Positions 8,742-18,687 of a DNA stretch of 64,000 nt are shown here, in pieces (position 1 is the stretch's first letter; the number at the start of each line of letters is the position of its first letter). Position numbers and translations under genes: made by a program. Source of the stretch: Bacteroidota bacterium. Lineage in GTDB: Bacteria > Bacteroidota > Bacteroidia > 2-12-FULL-35-15. The notes under the pieces were generated by a model. That model was not told the origin of the DNA. It did no database searches and saw only the letters and a program-made list of their open reading frames with translations. The DNA lies in NCBI GenBank assembly GCA_025963775.1, contig JAOQAD010000032.1, positions 1 to 64,000 of the forward strand, in the 5' to 3' direction.

Positions 8742-8774
8742 TTGAATCAGCAATTACTCTTTCTTATAAATTTG
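8742..8774 (+). promoter_or_regulatory. Bacteroidetes-type promoter candidate for the act-cox operon (TTG ... TAAATTTG)
   Basis: TTG at 8742-8744, 22-nt spacing, TAAATTTG at 8767-8774 matching TAnnTTTG, upstream of the ATG at 8844. Confidence 0.5.
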
Positions 8775-8843
8775 CCCCTCGAGTAAAAATACTCTTCCAG
8801 CTAAACTGGACCATTCAACAGAGCTAAATACTTAAAAATCAAT

Positions 8844-10118
8844 ATGGATACATTGTTTAAAAAGCCGAAAAAACAAATTTTCGCTATTTTTTCCTTCCTT
8901 TTTTTATCACTCATTTTTAGTACAAACAATGCATTCGCAGCCGACGGAGAGAAGATCTTCAAGCAGAACTGTGCAGTTTGTCACAGCCTTGGAAGCAACA
9001 AGATCACAGGCCCGGGCCTGGCTGGAGTTTTCACCCGCGTACCAAGCGAGCAATGGATGCACAGCTGGATCAAGAACAATGACAAAATGATCAAAAGCGG
9101 GGATGCTTACGCAGTTCAGATCAGCAAATTCGATGCATCCCAGATGACCATCTTCGAATCTACCCTCAGCGATGACGACATCACCGCGGTAATGAAATTC
9201 ATCAAAGAATACAAGCCGAAAGTAGAAGGCCCGGTTGTAGCAGATACAGGCAACACAGGAACACCAAAAGAAGAAGGAGTTAACCCGCTTGCCATCCTTA
9301 TCGGCGTAATTGCTTTCCTGATCGTGATCGTAGCCGTACTGCGCGGTGTACGCCACTCCCTTAAAAATTTACAGAATGAGAAAATGGGCCTTCCGGAAGA
9401 AGAAGCGATCGGACCATGGACTGAATTAAAACAGTGGATCAGCTCCCACAAGCGCACCACTACCGTGATCATCCTCATCATTACCGGGGGCTTGCTCACC
9501 AGCGCATGGTACGGATTAAAAGGCATCGGTGTTTACGCTGATCCTGACCAGAAAATGGAATACCACCCGGAACAGCCGATCGCATTCTCTCACAAGATCC
9601 ACGCCGGCGACAATGCCATCAACTGCCAGTACTGCCACTCAGGCGTTGAAAGAAGTAAAACAGCCGGCATCCCTTCCGTGAACGTTTGTATGAACTGCCA
9701 CAAAGGAATTTCCAAAGGAAAACTGCCTGGCGGAACTGAAGAGATCGCAAAAATTTATGCCGCTGCAGGATGGGATCCTGAAAAAGGCGAATACAACAAA
9801 CCGCAAAGCCCTATCAAATGGGTTAAAGTTCACAACCTCCAGGACTTCGTATTCTTCTCCCACCAGCAGCACGTGAAAGTAGGTAAGCAGGAATGCGCTA
9901 CCTGCCATGGCGATGTGAAAACAATGACCACGGTGGCGCAGGTGAAACCGCTGACCATGGGATGGTGTATCGACTGCCACAAAAAGACAGAAGTACCGGG
10001 CATGAAAGACAATCCGTATTATGAAAGCCTGCACAAAAAACTGGCTGAAAAATACAAAGGCCAGCCGATCACTGTTGATAAAATGGGCGGGATCGATTGC
10101 GTAAGATGTCACTACTAA
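8844..10118 (+). CDS. actA: Alternative complex III subunit A: multiheme cytochrome (monoheme c domain fused to pentaheme domain)
   Basis: Six CXXCH motifs (CAVCH, CQYCH, CMNCH, CATCH, CIDCH, CVRCH); first gene of act operon. Confidence 0.93.
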   Translation: MDTLFKKPKKQIFAIFSFLFLSLIFSTNNAFAADGEKIFKQNCAVCHSLGSNKITGPGLAGVFTRVPSEQWMHSWIKNNDKMIKSGDAYAVQISKFDASQMTIFESTLSDDDITAVMKFIKEYKPKVEGPVVADTGNTGTPKEEGVNPLAILIGVIAFLIVIVAVLRGVRHSLKNLQNEKMGLPEEEAIGPWTELKQWISSHKRTTTVIILIITGGLLTSAWYGLKGIGVYADPDQKMEYHPEQPIAFSHKIHAGDNAINCQYCHSGVERSKTAGIPSVNVCMNCHKGISKGKLPGGTEEIAKIYAAAGWDPEKGEYNKPQSPIKWVKVHNLQDFVFFSHQQHVKVGKQECATCHGDVKTMTTVAQVKPLTMGWCIDCHKKTEVPGMKDNPYYESLHKKLAEKYKGQPITVDKMGGIDCVRCHY

Positions 10119-10196
10119 TCCGCAAACAGGAACAGCGGTAGACAACCAACGAAACTTTAGAATTTAGAATTTCAAGATTTAGAATTTATAACAGAT

Positions 10197-13100
10197 ATGG
10201 CAACAAAAAAATACTGGAAAGGATTAGAAGAATTAAACAATAATCCTGAGTTTGTTCAAAAGGCGAATAGCGAATTTGCTGAACAACTGCCTGTAGAAAA
10301 ATTCCTCGAAGACAAAAGCCTGGAGAACGACGGCACCAACCGCCGCGATTTCCTTAAGTTTTTAGGCTTCAGCGTAACGGCCGCATCACTGGCTGCCTGC
10401 GAAACTCCTGTAAACAAAGCAATTCCTTATGTTGTAAAGCCTGAAGAGATCACTCCCGGCGTTGCCAACTGGTATGCTTCAACGTACTTCGATGGAAACG
10501 ATTACGCTTCCATTATTGTAAAAACACGCGAAGGCCGCCCGATCAAGATCGAAGGAAATGACCTTTCCGGCATCACAAAAGGCGGAACAAATGCACGTGT
10601 CCAGGCTTCCGTTCTTTCCCTGTATGATTCTTCCCGCTTAAGCGCGCCAATGGCCAATGGCAATTTAACCACATGGGCTACTGCCGATAAAGAGATCGGG
10701 AACAAGCTGGCTGCCATTGCAGCAAAAGGCGGTGCTATCCGCATCCTCTCCTCTACCATTATCAGCCCTTCCACAAAGGCTGTAATTGCTGAATTTGCAG
10801 CAAAATACCCAACTACAAAACTTGTTACCTACGATGCAGTTTCCTTCTCGGGAATGGTAAAAGCAAATGCACAGTCGTTCGGGCAGGAAGTAATTCCGTC
10901 ATACAACTTTGACAAAGCTGAAATTATCGTAAGCATCGGTGCTGATTTCCTTGCAAACTGGCTGTCTCCAATTGAAACTGCCGGCCAATACGCGAAAACA
11001 CGTAAAGTAGGCAAGAACAAAAAGAGCATGTCAAGGCATTACCAGTTCGAGTCCAACTTATCATTAACAGGTGCAAACGCCGATTACCGCGAGCCTGTTA
11101 AGGTTTCTGAGCACGGAAAGGTCGCTGTTAACCTGTACAATGCAGTTGCCAAGATCGTTGGCGGATCATCGCTTTCCTCTTCTGCACTTGCCTGCGACAA
11201 TACCATCGCGAAAGCTGCGAAAGACCTTGCTGATAACAAAGGAAAATCGCTTGTTGTAAGCGGATCGAACGACATGTACGTTCAGCTGGTAGTGAACGGC
11301 ATCAACCAGATGCTTGATAACTACGGCAAAACGATCGACATTGAAAATCCGAACTATACACGCCAGGGCGATGATGCAGCATTTGCTGACCTCGTTGCTG
11401 AAATGGCTTCAGGTAAAGTGGATGCACTCATCACCTACAACACAAACCCTGTTTACACAGCTCCTGCAGCACTGAAATTTGCAGATGCCTACAACAAGGT
11501 TGGATTGCGCATCTCCCTCGCCGACAGGGCTGATGAAACAGCTTCCATGGCGCATTATATCTGTCCTGATCACAACTACCTTGAATCATGGAACGATTTC
11601 AATCCTAAAAAAGCACACTACTCATTATCACAGCCAACCATCTCTCCTTTGTTCTCCACACGCCAGGCGCAGGAAACATTATTGAAATGGAGCGGCAATA
11701 ACAGCGATTACCATTCTTACATCCAGAAGAACTGGATGGAGCGCGTGTTCCCGATGCAGGGCAAACACATGATCTTCAACGATTTCTGGAACCATTCCCT
11801 GCATGATGGAGCTATTGAAGTTGGAAAAGGCGGGGACATGGAAATGAACGGCATGGCCGACAGCGTAAAAGCTGCACCGCTTGCTGTAAAAGCTGAGAAG
11901 AAAAAAGAAGAGCCGAAAGAGGAAGCAAAACCGGTTGCGAAAGTGGACCTGGGTGAAGCTGCTGCTAAGATCGCTGCTGTTAAAGGAGCATCCGAGCCTT
12001 CATTCGAGCTTGCATTGTACGAAAAAGTAGGGATCGGTAACGGTAACCAGGCAAACAACCCATGGTTACAGGAATTACCGGATCCTATCACAAAAATAAC
12101 CTGGGACAATTACGTGACCATGTCGCCTTTGGATATGGAAGGTAAATATGACCTTATGGAGCGCCAGGACAGGGAAGCAAGTGTTGTAAACGTTACAGTG
12201 AACGGCACCACCGTTAAATTACCTGTTGTCCCTCAGCCGGGCCAGGCACGCGGAACCATCGGTATCGCTGTCGGATACGGAAGAGACAAGGCAGGTAACC
12301 TGAGCATGAGAACAGGAAGTGTTATCGGCCAGAATGCTTACCCATTCATCCAGCTGATGAACGGAAGCATGATGTACGGAGCCCTTGATGCAAAAGTGGA
12401 AAGTGCAAACGAAACAGTTGAAATGGCAGGCACGCAGGTTCACCATACATTGATGGGCCGTGACATTGTGAAGGAAACTGTTCTTACAGAATACCAGAAA
12501 GATGCAAAAGCAGGTAACGCAGACGAAATGCTTGTTACCCACTCCGGGAAAGTGAAAATGTCGGAGGTTGACCTTTGGGATTCATTTGACCGGCCCGGCC
12601 ACAAATGGGGTATGACCGTCGATCTTAACTCCTGTATCGGTTGCGGATCATGCGTTGTAAGCTGTACTGCAGAGAACAACGTTGCCGTGGTTGGTAAAAC
12701 ACAGGTGATGAAAACACGCGAGATGCACTGGCTGCGCATCGACCGTTACTACACTACAAAATGGCCGAATGAAGGCAAAAAAGCGAAGGAAAAAGCACAC
12801 GAAGAAGGTGTTGGAGCGATCGATATGTACCTCGATATGGAAAACCCGGATGCATTGAACCCGAAAGTGGTGTTCCAGCCGATGCTTTGCCAGCACTGTA
12901 ACCATGCACCATGCGAAAACGTTTGCCCGGTGCTTGCTACAAACCACAGCTCTGACGGACTCAACCAGATGACCTACAACCGTTGCGTAGGAACACGCTA
13001 CTGCGCAAACAACTGCCCTTATAAAGTTCGCCGTTTCAACTGGTTTAACTACAACGCAAACCCTGACTTTACTTTCAACCCTACACAGGACGACTTAGGA

Positions 13101-13466
13101 CGCATGGTATTGAACCCTGACGTTGTTGTACGCTCACGCGGTGTAATGGAAAAATGTTCGATGTGCGTTCAGCGGATCCAGGGCGGTAAGCTCGAGGCGA
13201 AAAAAGCAGAGCGCAAGCTGAAAGACGGCGAGATCAAAACAGCCTGCCAGCAATCATGCCCTACCAACGCGATCATTTTCGGAGATCTGAACGACGAAGA
13301 AAGCGCAGTGGCAGTACTGAGAAAAGAAGATGAGCGTAACTTCTACGTACTCGAGGAGGTAGGAACAAAACCAACATTATCTTACCTGACAAAAGTAAGG
13401 AACTGTGAGGAAGCTGAATTCCACAATGAGCACGAAGCAGTAAAAGAAGAAAAAGCAGGAGCTTAA
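10197..13466 (+). CDS. actB: Alternative complex III subunit B: TAT-leader molybdopterin-like / ferredoxin Fe-S protein
   Basis: 'NRRDFLKFLGFSVTAASLAAC' TAT-like leader; C-terminal CIGCGSCVVSC, CQHCNHAPCENVCP, CVGTRYCANNCPYKVRRFNW, CSMC clusters. Confidence 0.95.
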   Translation: MATKKYWKGLEELNNNPEFVQKANSEFAEQLPVEKFLEDKSLENDGTNRRDFLKFLGFSVTAASLAACETPVNKAIPYVVKPEEITPGVANWYASTYFDGNDYASIIVKTREGRPIKIEGNDLSGITKGGTNARVQASVLSLYDSSRLSAPMANGNLTTWATADKEIGNKLAAIAAKGGAIRILSSTIISPSTKAVIAEFAAKYPTTKLVTYDAVSFSGMVKANAQSFGQEVIPSYNFDKAEIIVSIGADFLANWLSPIETAGQYAKTRKVGKNKKSMSRHYQFESNLSLTGANADYREPVKVSEHGKVAVNLYNAVAKIVGGSSLSSSALACDNTIAKAAKDLADNKGKSLVVSGSNDMYVQLVVNGINQMLDNYGKTIDIENPNYTRQGDDAAFADLVAEMASGKVDALITYNTNPVYTAPAALKFADAYNKVGLRISLADRADETASMAHYICPDHNYLESWNDFNPKKAHYSLSQPTISPLFSTRQAQETLLKWSGNNSDYHSYIQKNWMERVFPMQGKHMIFNDFWNHSLHDGAIEVGKGGDMEMNGMADSVKAAPLAVKAEKKKEEPKEEAKPVAKVDLGEAAAKIAAVKGASEPSFELALYEKVGIGNGNQANNPWLQELPDPITKITWDNYVTMSPLDMEGKYDLMERQDREASVVNVTVNGTTVKLPVVPQPGQARGTIGIAVGYGRDKAGNLSMRTGSVIGQNAYPFIQLMNGSMMYGALDAKVESANETVEMAGTQVHHTLMGRDIVKETVLTEYQKDAKAGNADEMLVTHSGKVKMSEVDLWDSFDRPGHKWGMTVDLNSCIGCGSCVVSCTAENNVAVVGKTQVMKTREMHWLRIDRYYTTKWPNEGKKAKEKAHEEGVGAIDMYLDMENPDALNPKVVFQPMLCQHCNHAPCENVCPVLATNHSSDGLNQMTYNRCVGTRYCANNCPYKVRRFNWFNYNANPDFTFNPTQDDLGRMVLNPDVVVRSRGVMEKCSMCVQRIQGGKLEAKKAERKLKDGEIKTACQQSCPTNAIIFGDLNDEESAVAVLRKEDERNFYVLEEVGTKPTLSYLTKVRNCEEAEFHNEHEAVKEEKAGA

Positions 13467-13503
13467 CAATAATTCAACAAACAACAAATCGTAATTAAAG
13501 AAT

Positions 13504-14913
13504 ATGCAGCACGAATCGGAAATCAGAGAGCCGTTAATCCTTGGTAAAAAATCGTATCATCAGATCACTGAAGATATTGTAAGGCCAATTGAGGGCAAAG
13601 CATCCAAGCAATGGTACATGCTTCTTACCGTATCCATTATCTGCTTCCTTTGGGGTATCGGATGCTTGTGTTACACAATCGGTACAGGTATCGGGGTTTG
13701 GGGTTCCAACAACGGTGTTGACTGGGCCTGGGACATCACCAATTTCGTATGGTGGATCGGTATCGGACACGCAGGAACGCTGATCTCTGCGGTACTTTTG
13801 TTATTCCGCCAGAAATGGAGAATGGCGATCAACCGCTCTGCTGAAGCGATGACGATCTTTGCCGTAATGTGTGCAGCTATCTTCGTATTGTTACACACCG
13901 GCCGGCCATGGCTCGACTACTGGCTGTTTCCATTGCCAAACCAGTTCGGTTCCCTTTGGGTGAACTTTAACTCCCCGCTGATGTGGGACGTTTTCGCGGT
14001 ATCGACTTACTTCTCTGTATCGCTTGTATTCTGGTACACCGGGCTTATTCCTGACTTCGCAATGATCCGCGACAGGGCTGTAAAGCCTTTCGCTAAGAAG
14101 ATGTACGGAATCCTGAGCTTCGGCTGGGGCGGAAGCGCACGTCACTGGAGCCGCTTCGAAGAGGTTTCCCTGGTTCTTGCAGGATTATCCACTCCACTTG
14201 TATTCTCCGTTCACTCGATCGTATCCACCGACTTTGCCACATCCGTAGTACCGGGCTGGCACACCACCATCTTTCCTCCTTATTTCGTTGCCGGTGCGGT
14301 ATTCTCCGGTTTCGCAATGGTATTGACCTTATTGCTGATCATGCGTAAGATCTACAACCTCGAGAATTACATCACCATCAAGCACATCGAATACATGAAC
14401 ATTGTAATCATCGTTACAGGTTCGATCGTGGGTGTTGCTTATTTAACTGAGCTGTTCATCTCTTGGTATTCAGGTGTTGAGTACGAGCAGTACGCATTCC
14501 TTAACCGCGCAACCGGCCCATACTGGTGGGCATACGCAGCGATGATGACCTGCAACGTGATCTCCCCCCAGCTGTTCTGGTCGAAAAAATTACGTACGAA
14601 CTTAATGTTCACCTTCGTTATGTCCATTATCGTAAACATCGGTATGTGGTTCGAGCGCTTTGTGATCATCGTACCTACGCTGTGCCGTACATTCCTTCCT
14701 TCTTCCTGGAACATGTATCATCCAACATTTGTGGACATCGGGATCTATACCGGTACCATCGGGATGTTCTTCACCTTCTTCCTGCTGTTCACCCGTTATT
14801 TCCCGGTGATCGCACAGGCAGAGTTGAAATCGATCATGAAATCATCAGGACAGGAATACAAGGAAAAACATGCAGCCGGACACGGCCATGAAACTGAAGG
14901 CGGACACCATTAA
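13504..14913 (+). CDS. actC: Alternative complex III subunit C (NrfD/PsrC-like membrane protein)
   Basis: Polytopic NrfD-like sequence, operon position, His-rich C-terminus. Confidence 0.94.
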   Translation: MQHESEIREPLILGKKSYHQITEDIVRPIEGKASKQWYMLLTVSIICFLWGIGCLCYTIGTGIGVWGSNNGVDWAWDITNFVWWIGIGHAGTLISAVLLLFRQKWRMAINRSAEAMTIFAVMCAAIFVLLHTGRPWLDYWLFPLPNQFGSLWVNFNSPLMWDVFAVSTYFSVSLVFWYTGLIPDFAMIRDRAVKPFAKKMYGILSFGWGGSARHWSRFEEVSLVLAGLSTPLVFSVHSIVSTDFATSVVPGWHTTIFPPYFVAGAVFSGFAMVLTLLLIMRKIYNLENYITIKHIEYMNIVIIVTGSIVGVAYLTELFISWYSGVEYEQYAFLNRATGPYWWAYAAMMTCNVISPQLFWSKKLRTNLMFTFVMSIIVNIGMWFERFVIIVPTLCRTFLPSSWNMYHPTFVDIGIYTGTIGMFFTFFLLFTRYFPVIAQAELKSIMKSSGQEYKEKHAAGHGHETEGGHH

Positions 14914-15019
14914 TGACTTAACCGGACTGTCATTCTGAGCAAAGTAAAATGCTTGAAGAATCCGGTTCGGCTAACAAAGACTACTAAATTAAAACAAAGA
15001 ATATTCAACAAGATAAGAT

Positions 15020-15538
15020 ATGAGCAACATAGTAATCCACGCAATTTACGATGATGAGGAGCCATTGCTGGCCAATGCAAAACAGATCCGTTCGCAGGGC
15101 TTCCGCATAAAGGATGCGTTCACTCCATTCCCGGTTCACGGACTGGATGCTGCAATCGGGCTTCCAAGGACACGCATTGCGATCTGCGCATTTATATACG
15201 GCCTTACAGGCGCTTCCCTGGCCACATTAATGATGTGGTACATGATGGTAGGCGACTGGCCTACAGATGTGGGTGGAAAGCCAAGCTTCTCCTATTACAT
15301 GAACGTGCCTGCATTTATTCCTATCACATTCGAATCAACGGTTCTTTGTGCTGCACACGGAATGGCGATCACATTCTTCTTAAGAAGCTGGCTGGTACCG
15401 GGAGCAAAAGCAAAAAATCCTGATCCGCGCACCACTGATGATAAATTCATGATGGTGATCGAAACAAAAGAAGAGAACAGGGCAACGATCGAAGGCTTGT
15501 TAAAAAGCGGCGGAGCATCGGAGATCCATTACAAATAG
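15020..15538 (+). CDS. actD: Alternative complex III subunit D (DUF3341)
   Basis: 'IYDDEEPLLANAKQIRSQGFRIKDAFTPFPVHGLDAAIGLPRTRI' is the DUF3341/ActD signature. Confidence 0.94.
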   Translation: MSNIVIHAIYDDEEPLLANAKQIRSQGFRIKDAFTPFPVHGLDAAIGLPRTRIAICAFIYGLTGASLATLMMWYMMVGDWPTDVGGKPSFSYYMNVPAFIPITFESTVLCAAHGMAITFFLRSWLVPGAKAKNPDPRTTDDKFMMVIETKEENRATIEGLLKSGGASEIHYK

Positions 15539-15593
15539 TCCGGAAATAAAAGAATACAGGTTTTAGTACAGATTCGTAATTCGTAGTAACAAT

Positions 15594-16238
15594 ATGAACA
15601 GAAAGATAACAAAAGTAATTTCATTGATGGCGGTTTTCGGCTGTGTTGCCATAGCGTTCACCTCCTGTGAAAAACGCGACGCCAACAGCCCGGGCGTTGA
15701 ATTCATGCCTGACATGTACCGCTCTCCTTCCCTGGAAAGCAACATGGCTTATGTAAAGATCGAAAACGGCAAGGAAACAGGAGATACATTACAGGCAAAC
15801 AGGATGCCGGTTGCAGGCACCATCGCACGTGGGTACATGCCTTATACATACCCGAACACGGCTGAAGGATATGAAGCTGCAGGCGCTAACCTGCACAACC
15901 CGCTGGAAAACAATGCTGCAAACCTGAAAGAAGGAGAAGAACTGTACGGAAAATTCTGTGTGCACTGTCATGGTGCAGGCGGGGAAGCTGACGGCCTTGT
16001 TGCCGGAAAATTACCCGGGCCTCCACCGGCATACAGCACGCTGAAAAATTTACCTGAAGGAAAAATGTTCCATACCATTACTTACGGAAAAGGTTTGATG
16101 GGCGCTCATGCACCGCTGCTGTCGCAGGAAGAAAGATGGAAAGTGGTCCTGTACATTCACAAATTACAGTTCCCGAACGGCAAACCTACAGCAAGTGATT
16201 CCGCTGCTGTTGCGAAACCGGCAGCACCAGTTAAATAA
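15594..16238 (+). CDS. actE: Alternative complex III subunit E (monoheme cytochrome c lipoprotein)
   Basis: Lipobox 'CVAIAFTSC', CVHCHG heme motif, operon position. Confidence 0.93.
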   Translation: MNRKITKVISLMAVFGCVAIAFTSCEKRDANSPGVEFMPDMYRSPSLESNMAYVKIENGKETGDTLQANRMPVAGTIARGYMPYTYPNTAEGYEAAGANLHNPLENNAANLKEGEELYGKFCVHCHGAGGEADGLVAGKLPGPPPAYSTLKNLPEGKMFHTITYGKGLMGAHAPLLSQEERWKVVLYIHKLQFPNGKPTASDSAAVAKPAAPVK

Positions 16239-16285
16239 TTTGAGTAAAAAGTATATTCGAGATAAAAAGAAAAATTACAATTGAT

Positions 16286-17503
16286 ATGACTAACTTAAAC
16301 TATACGTTTACAAACAGGACCAGGAACATCACTTTTGGTTTAATGGCGATAGGCTTGATCACAATAATCGCGGGCTTCCTGATGACAGAAGGGCCGGAGA
16401 ACGAGCATCATACACGCGTATGGGCGAACCTTCTTGTGAACGGTTATTTCTTCATGGGCATTGCCCTGCTGGCTACGTTCTTTATGGCATTGCAGTACGT
16501 TGCCGAAGTGGCATGGTCTGTAGCTGTAAAACGTGTTTACGAAGCCGTATCAAGCTACCTTCCTGTCGGCGCGATCATCATGTTCCTTATTTTACTGGCT
16601 GGCCAGTTCCAGGCACATCACCTGTACCACTGGATGGATCCGGCAACCATTGACCCGACTTCACCTGAATACGATGAAGTGATCGCCGGGAAAGCAGGTT
16701 ATTTTACTCCATGGTTCTTCTGGCTGAGAACGATCCTTTACTTAGGCGTATGGTGCTATTTCCAGCGCATGTTCATTAAAAATTCTGCTGAGCAGGATTT
16801 ACAGGGAGGCACTGCCATCCACTTCAAAACAATGGGTAAAGCTGCAACATTCATGGTATTCTTCGCGGTAACTTCTTCCACTTCTGCATGGGATTGGATG
16901 ATGTCGCTGGATGTACACTGGTTCAGCACCATGTACGGATGGTACGCATTCTCCGGAATGTGGATCAGCGCAATGATCATGATCACATTAATAGTATTGT
17001 ACCTGAAGCGCAAGGGTTACCTCGAGCAGGTGAACGAAAGCCATATCCACGATCTTGGAAAATGGGTGTTCGCGATCAGCTTCCTCTGGAGCTACTTATG
17101 GTTCATGCAGTTCATGCTGATCTGGTACACTAACATTCCTGAGGAGATCATTTATTTCCAGGAGCGCCTGCACGATTTTGGTTACATGGCACTGATGTGG
17201 ACCGTGTTCTTCCTGAACTTCGCATTCCCGATGGTGTTGCTGATGAGCCGCGATGCAAAACGCAATTATTTCTTCCTGACATTTGTAGGCTCTATCATTT
17301 TCATCGGCCACTGGCTGGATGTGTTCATGATGGTAATGCCTTCAGCGGTTAAGAGCCACTGGCACTTAGGCTGGGTGGAGATCGGAATGGCGCTTGGCTT
17401 CCTCGGATTGCTCCTGTTTGTGATCCACAGGGCATTGTCGAAAGCTCCGCTCATGGTACAGAAACACCCTTACCTGGATGAGACCTTGCACCACAATGTT
17501 TAA
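16286..17503 (+). CDS. actF: Alternative complex III subunit F (membrane quinol:cytochrome c oxidoreductase subunit)
   Basis: Polytopic protein following actE; ActF-like N-terminus and length. Confidence 0.92.
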   Translation: MTNLNYTFTNRTRNITFGLMAIGLITIIAGFLMTEGPENEHHTRVWANLLVNGYFFMGIALLATFFMALQYVAEVAWSVAVKRVYEAVSSYLPVGAIIMFLILLAGQFQAHHLYHWMDPATIDPTSPEYDEVIAGKAGYFTPWFFWLRTILYLGVWCYFQRMFIKNSAEQDLQGGTAIHFKTMGKAATFMVFFAVTSSTSAWDWMMSLDVHWFSTMYGWYAFSGMWISAMIMITLIVLYLKRKGYLEQVNESHIHDLGKWVFAISFLWSYLWFMQFMLIWYTNIPEEIIYFQERLHDFGYMALMWTVFFLNFAFPMVLLMSRDAKRNYFFLTFVGSIIFIGHWLDVFMMVMPSAVKSHWHLGWVEIGMALGFLGLLLFVIHRALSKAPLMVQKHPYLDETLHHNV

Positions 17504-17561
17504 TATTTTTTGACGAGAGAAATAAAAAAATAACGAATAACAACCCAACGCTACAGCATCG

Positions 17562-18641
17562 TTGGATAAATTTGATACTACTATGATAAAGTTTTTAGTT
17601 TACGTTGCCATTATCCTAACAGTTCTTGCAGTTGGCTATTTAGTCCGTGTATTCGAACTTGCGTCGAGTTTAAAAGGCAAAAGATCGGAAGAGATCACAG
17701 AGAAGGACAACCGCCTGATGGGTAGGATCATGCTGGCCTTCGTGGTGGCTTTCTTTTTATTCGTGATCTGGCAATTGAAAAGCTATGGCTGGAGAATGCT
17801 TCCTGAAGCAGCTTCTGTTCATGGAAAAGAGCTCGACTGGCTGTTCAACTTTAACATGGGGATTCTTTGGTTCGTATTTGTTATCACTCACATCCTTTTG
17901 TTTTACTTCGCTTATAAATACTACGGAAGAAAAGACAACCGCGCTACTTATTTCCCGCACGACAACAGGCTGGAGATGATCTGGACCGTGATCCCTGCAA
18001 TTGTACTGGCGGTGATCGTGATCTATGGTATCAAAACATGGAACCACATTACAGCAGTTGCAGATCCTAACTCACAGGTGATCGAGCTGTATGCAAAACA
18101 ATTCGACTGGACAGCACGCTATGCAGGAGTTGACAATACCCTCGGAGCTTCCAACTACAAACTGATCACCGGCACAAACGACCTGGGAATGGATTCCACC
18201 AGCCAGGCAGGAAAGGATGATATCATAGTAAAGAATGAGCTGCACATTGTTGTGAACAGGGAAGTTGAATTCAAATTCAGGTCGCGCGATGTGATCCACA
18301 GTGCTTATTTCCCGCACTTCAGGGCACAGATGAACTGTGTTCCGGGTATGACCACCATGCTGCACTTCACTCCTACCATCACTACTGCGGAAATGCGTAA
18401 GAAGCCGGAAGTGATCGCACAGATGGCAGGCATCAATGCAATACGCAAGGCACGCGGCGATAAGCCGGAAGAGTTCAACTACATTTTATTATGTAACAAG
18501 ATCTGCGGAAACAGCCACTATAACATGCAAATGCAGGTCATTGTTGAAACAGAAGCTGAATACAACGAATGGATGAAATCCAAAATGCCGAAAAAAGAAG
18601 CAGCACCAAAAGAGGCAGCCAAAGAAGTAGCAGGCAACTAA
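17562..18641 (+). CDS. coxB: Cytochrome c oxidase subunit II
   Basis: CuA site 'CNKICGNSHYNM'; 'SAYFPHFRAQMNCVPGM'; two N-terminal TM segments. Confidence 0.95.
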   Translation: MDKFDTTMIKFLVYVAIILTVLAVGYLVRVFELASSLKGKRSEEITEKDNRLMGRIMLAFVVAFFLFVIWQLKSYGWRMLPEAASVHGKELDWLFNFNMGILWFVFVITHILLFYFAYKYYGRKDNRATYFPHDNRLEMIWTVIPAIVLAVIVIYGIKTWNHITAVADPNSQVIELYAKQFDWTARYAGVDNTLGASNYKLITGTNDLGMDSTSQAGKDDIIVKNELHIVVNREVEFKFRSRDVIHSAYFPHFRAQMNCVPGMTTMLHFTPTITTAEMRKKPEVIAQMAGINAIRKARGDKPEEFNYILLCNKICGNSHYNMQMQVIVETEAEYNEWMKSKMPKKEAAPKEAAKEVAGN

Positions 18642-18687
18642 AAGAGAACGAAAAGAAAAATTAACAAACATCAATAAAGTATACAAT

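Noticed and set aside
10140-10196. TTTAGAATTTAGAATTTC...TTTAGAATTT iteration upstream of actB
   Set aside because: Short low-complexity AT iteration; may be a dispersed repeat, but nothing in the window supports a function.
11717-12109. 130-aa minus ORF and other antisense ORFs across the act/cox operon (e.g. 8907..9356, 9639..10145, 12219..12542)
   Set aside because: Shadow ORFs opposite strongly supported actA/actB coding sequence.
14916-14965. GTCATTCTGAGCAAAG...GAAGAATCC motif between actC and actD (similar text at ~47980-48020)
   Set aside because: Looks like a dispersed intergenic repeat; too short here to claim more.
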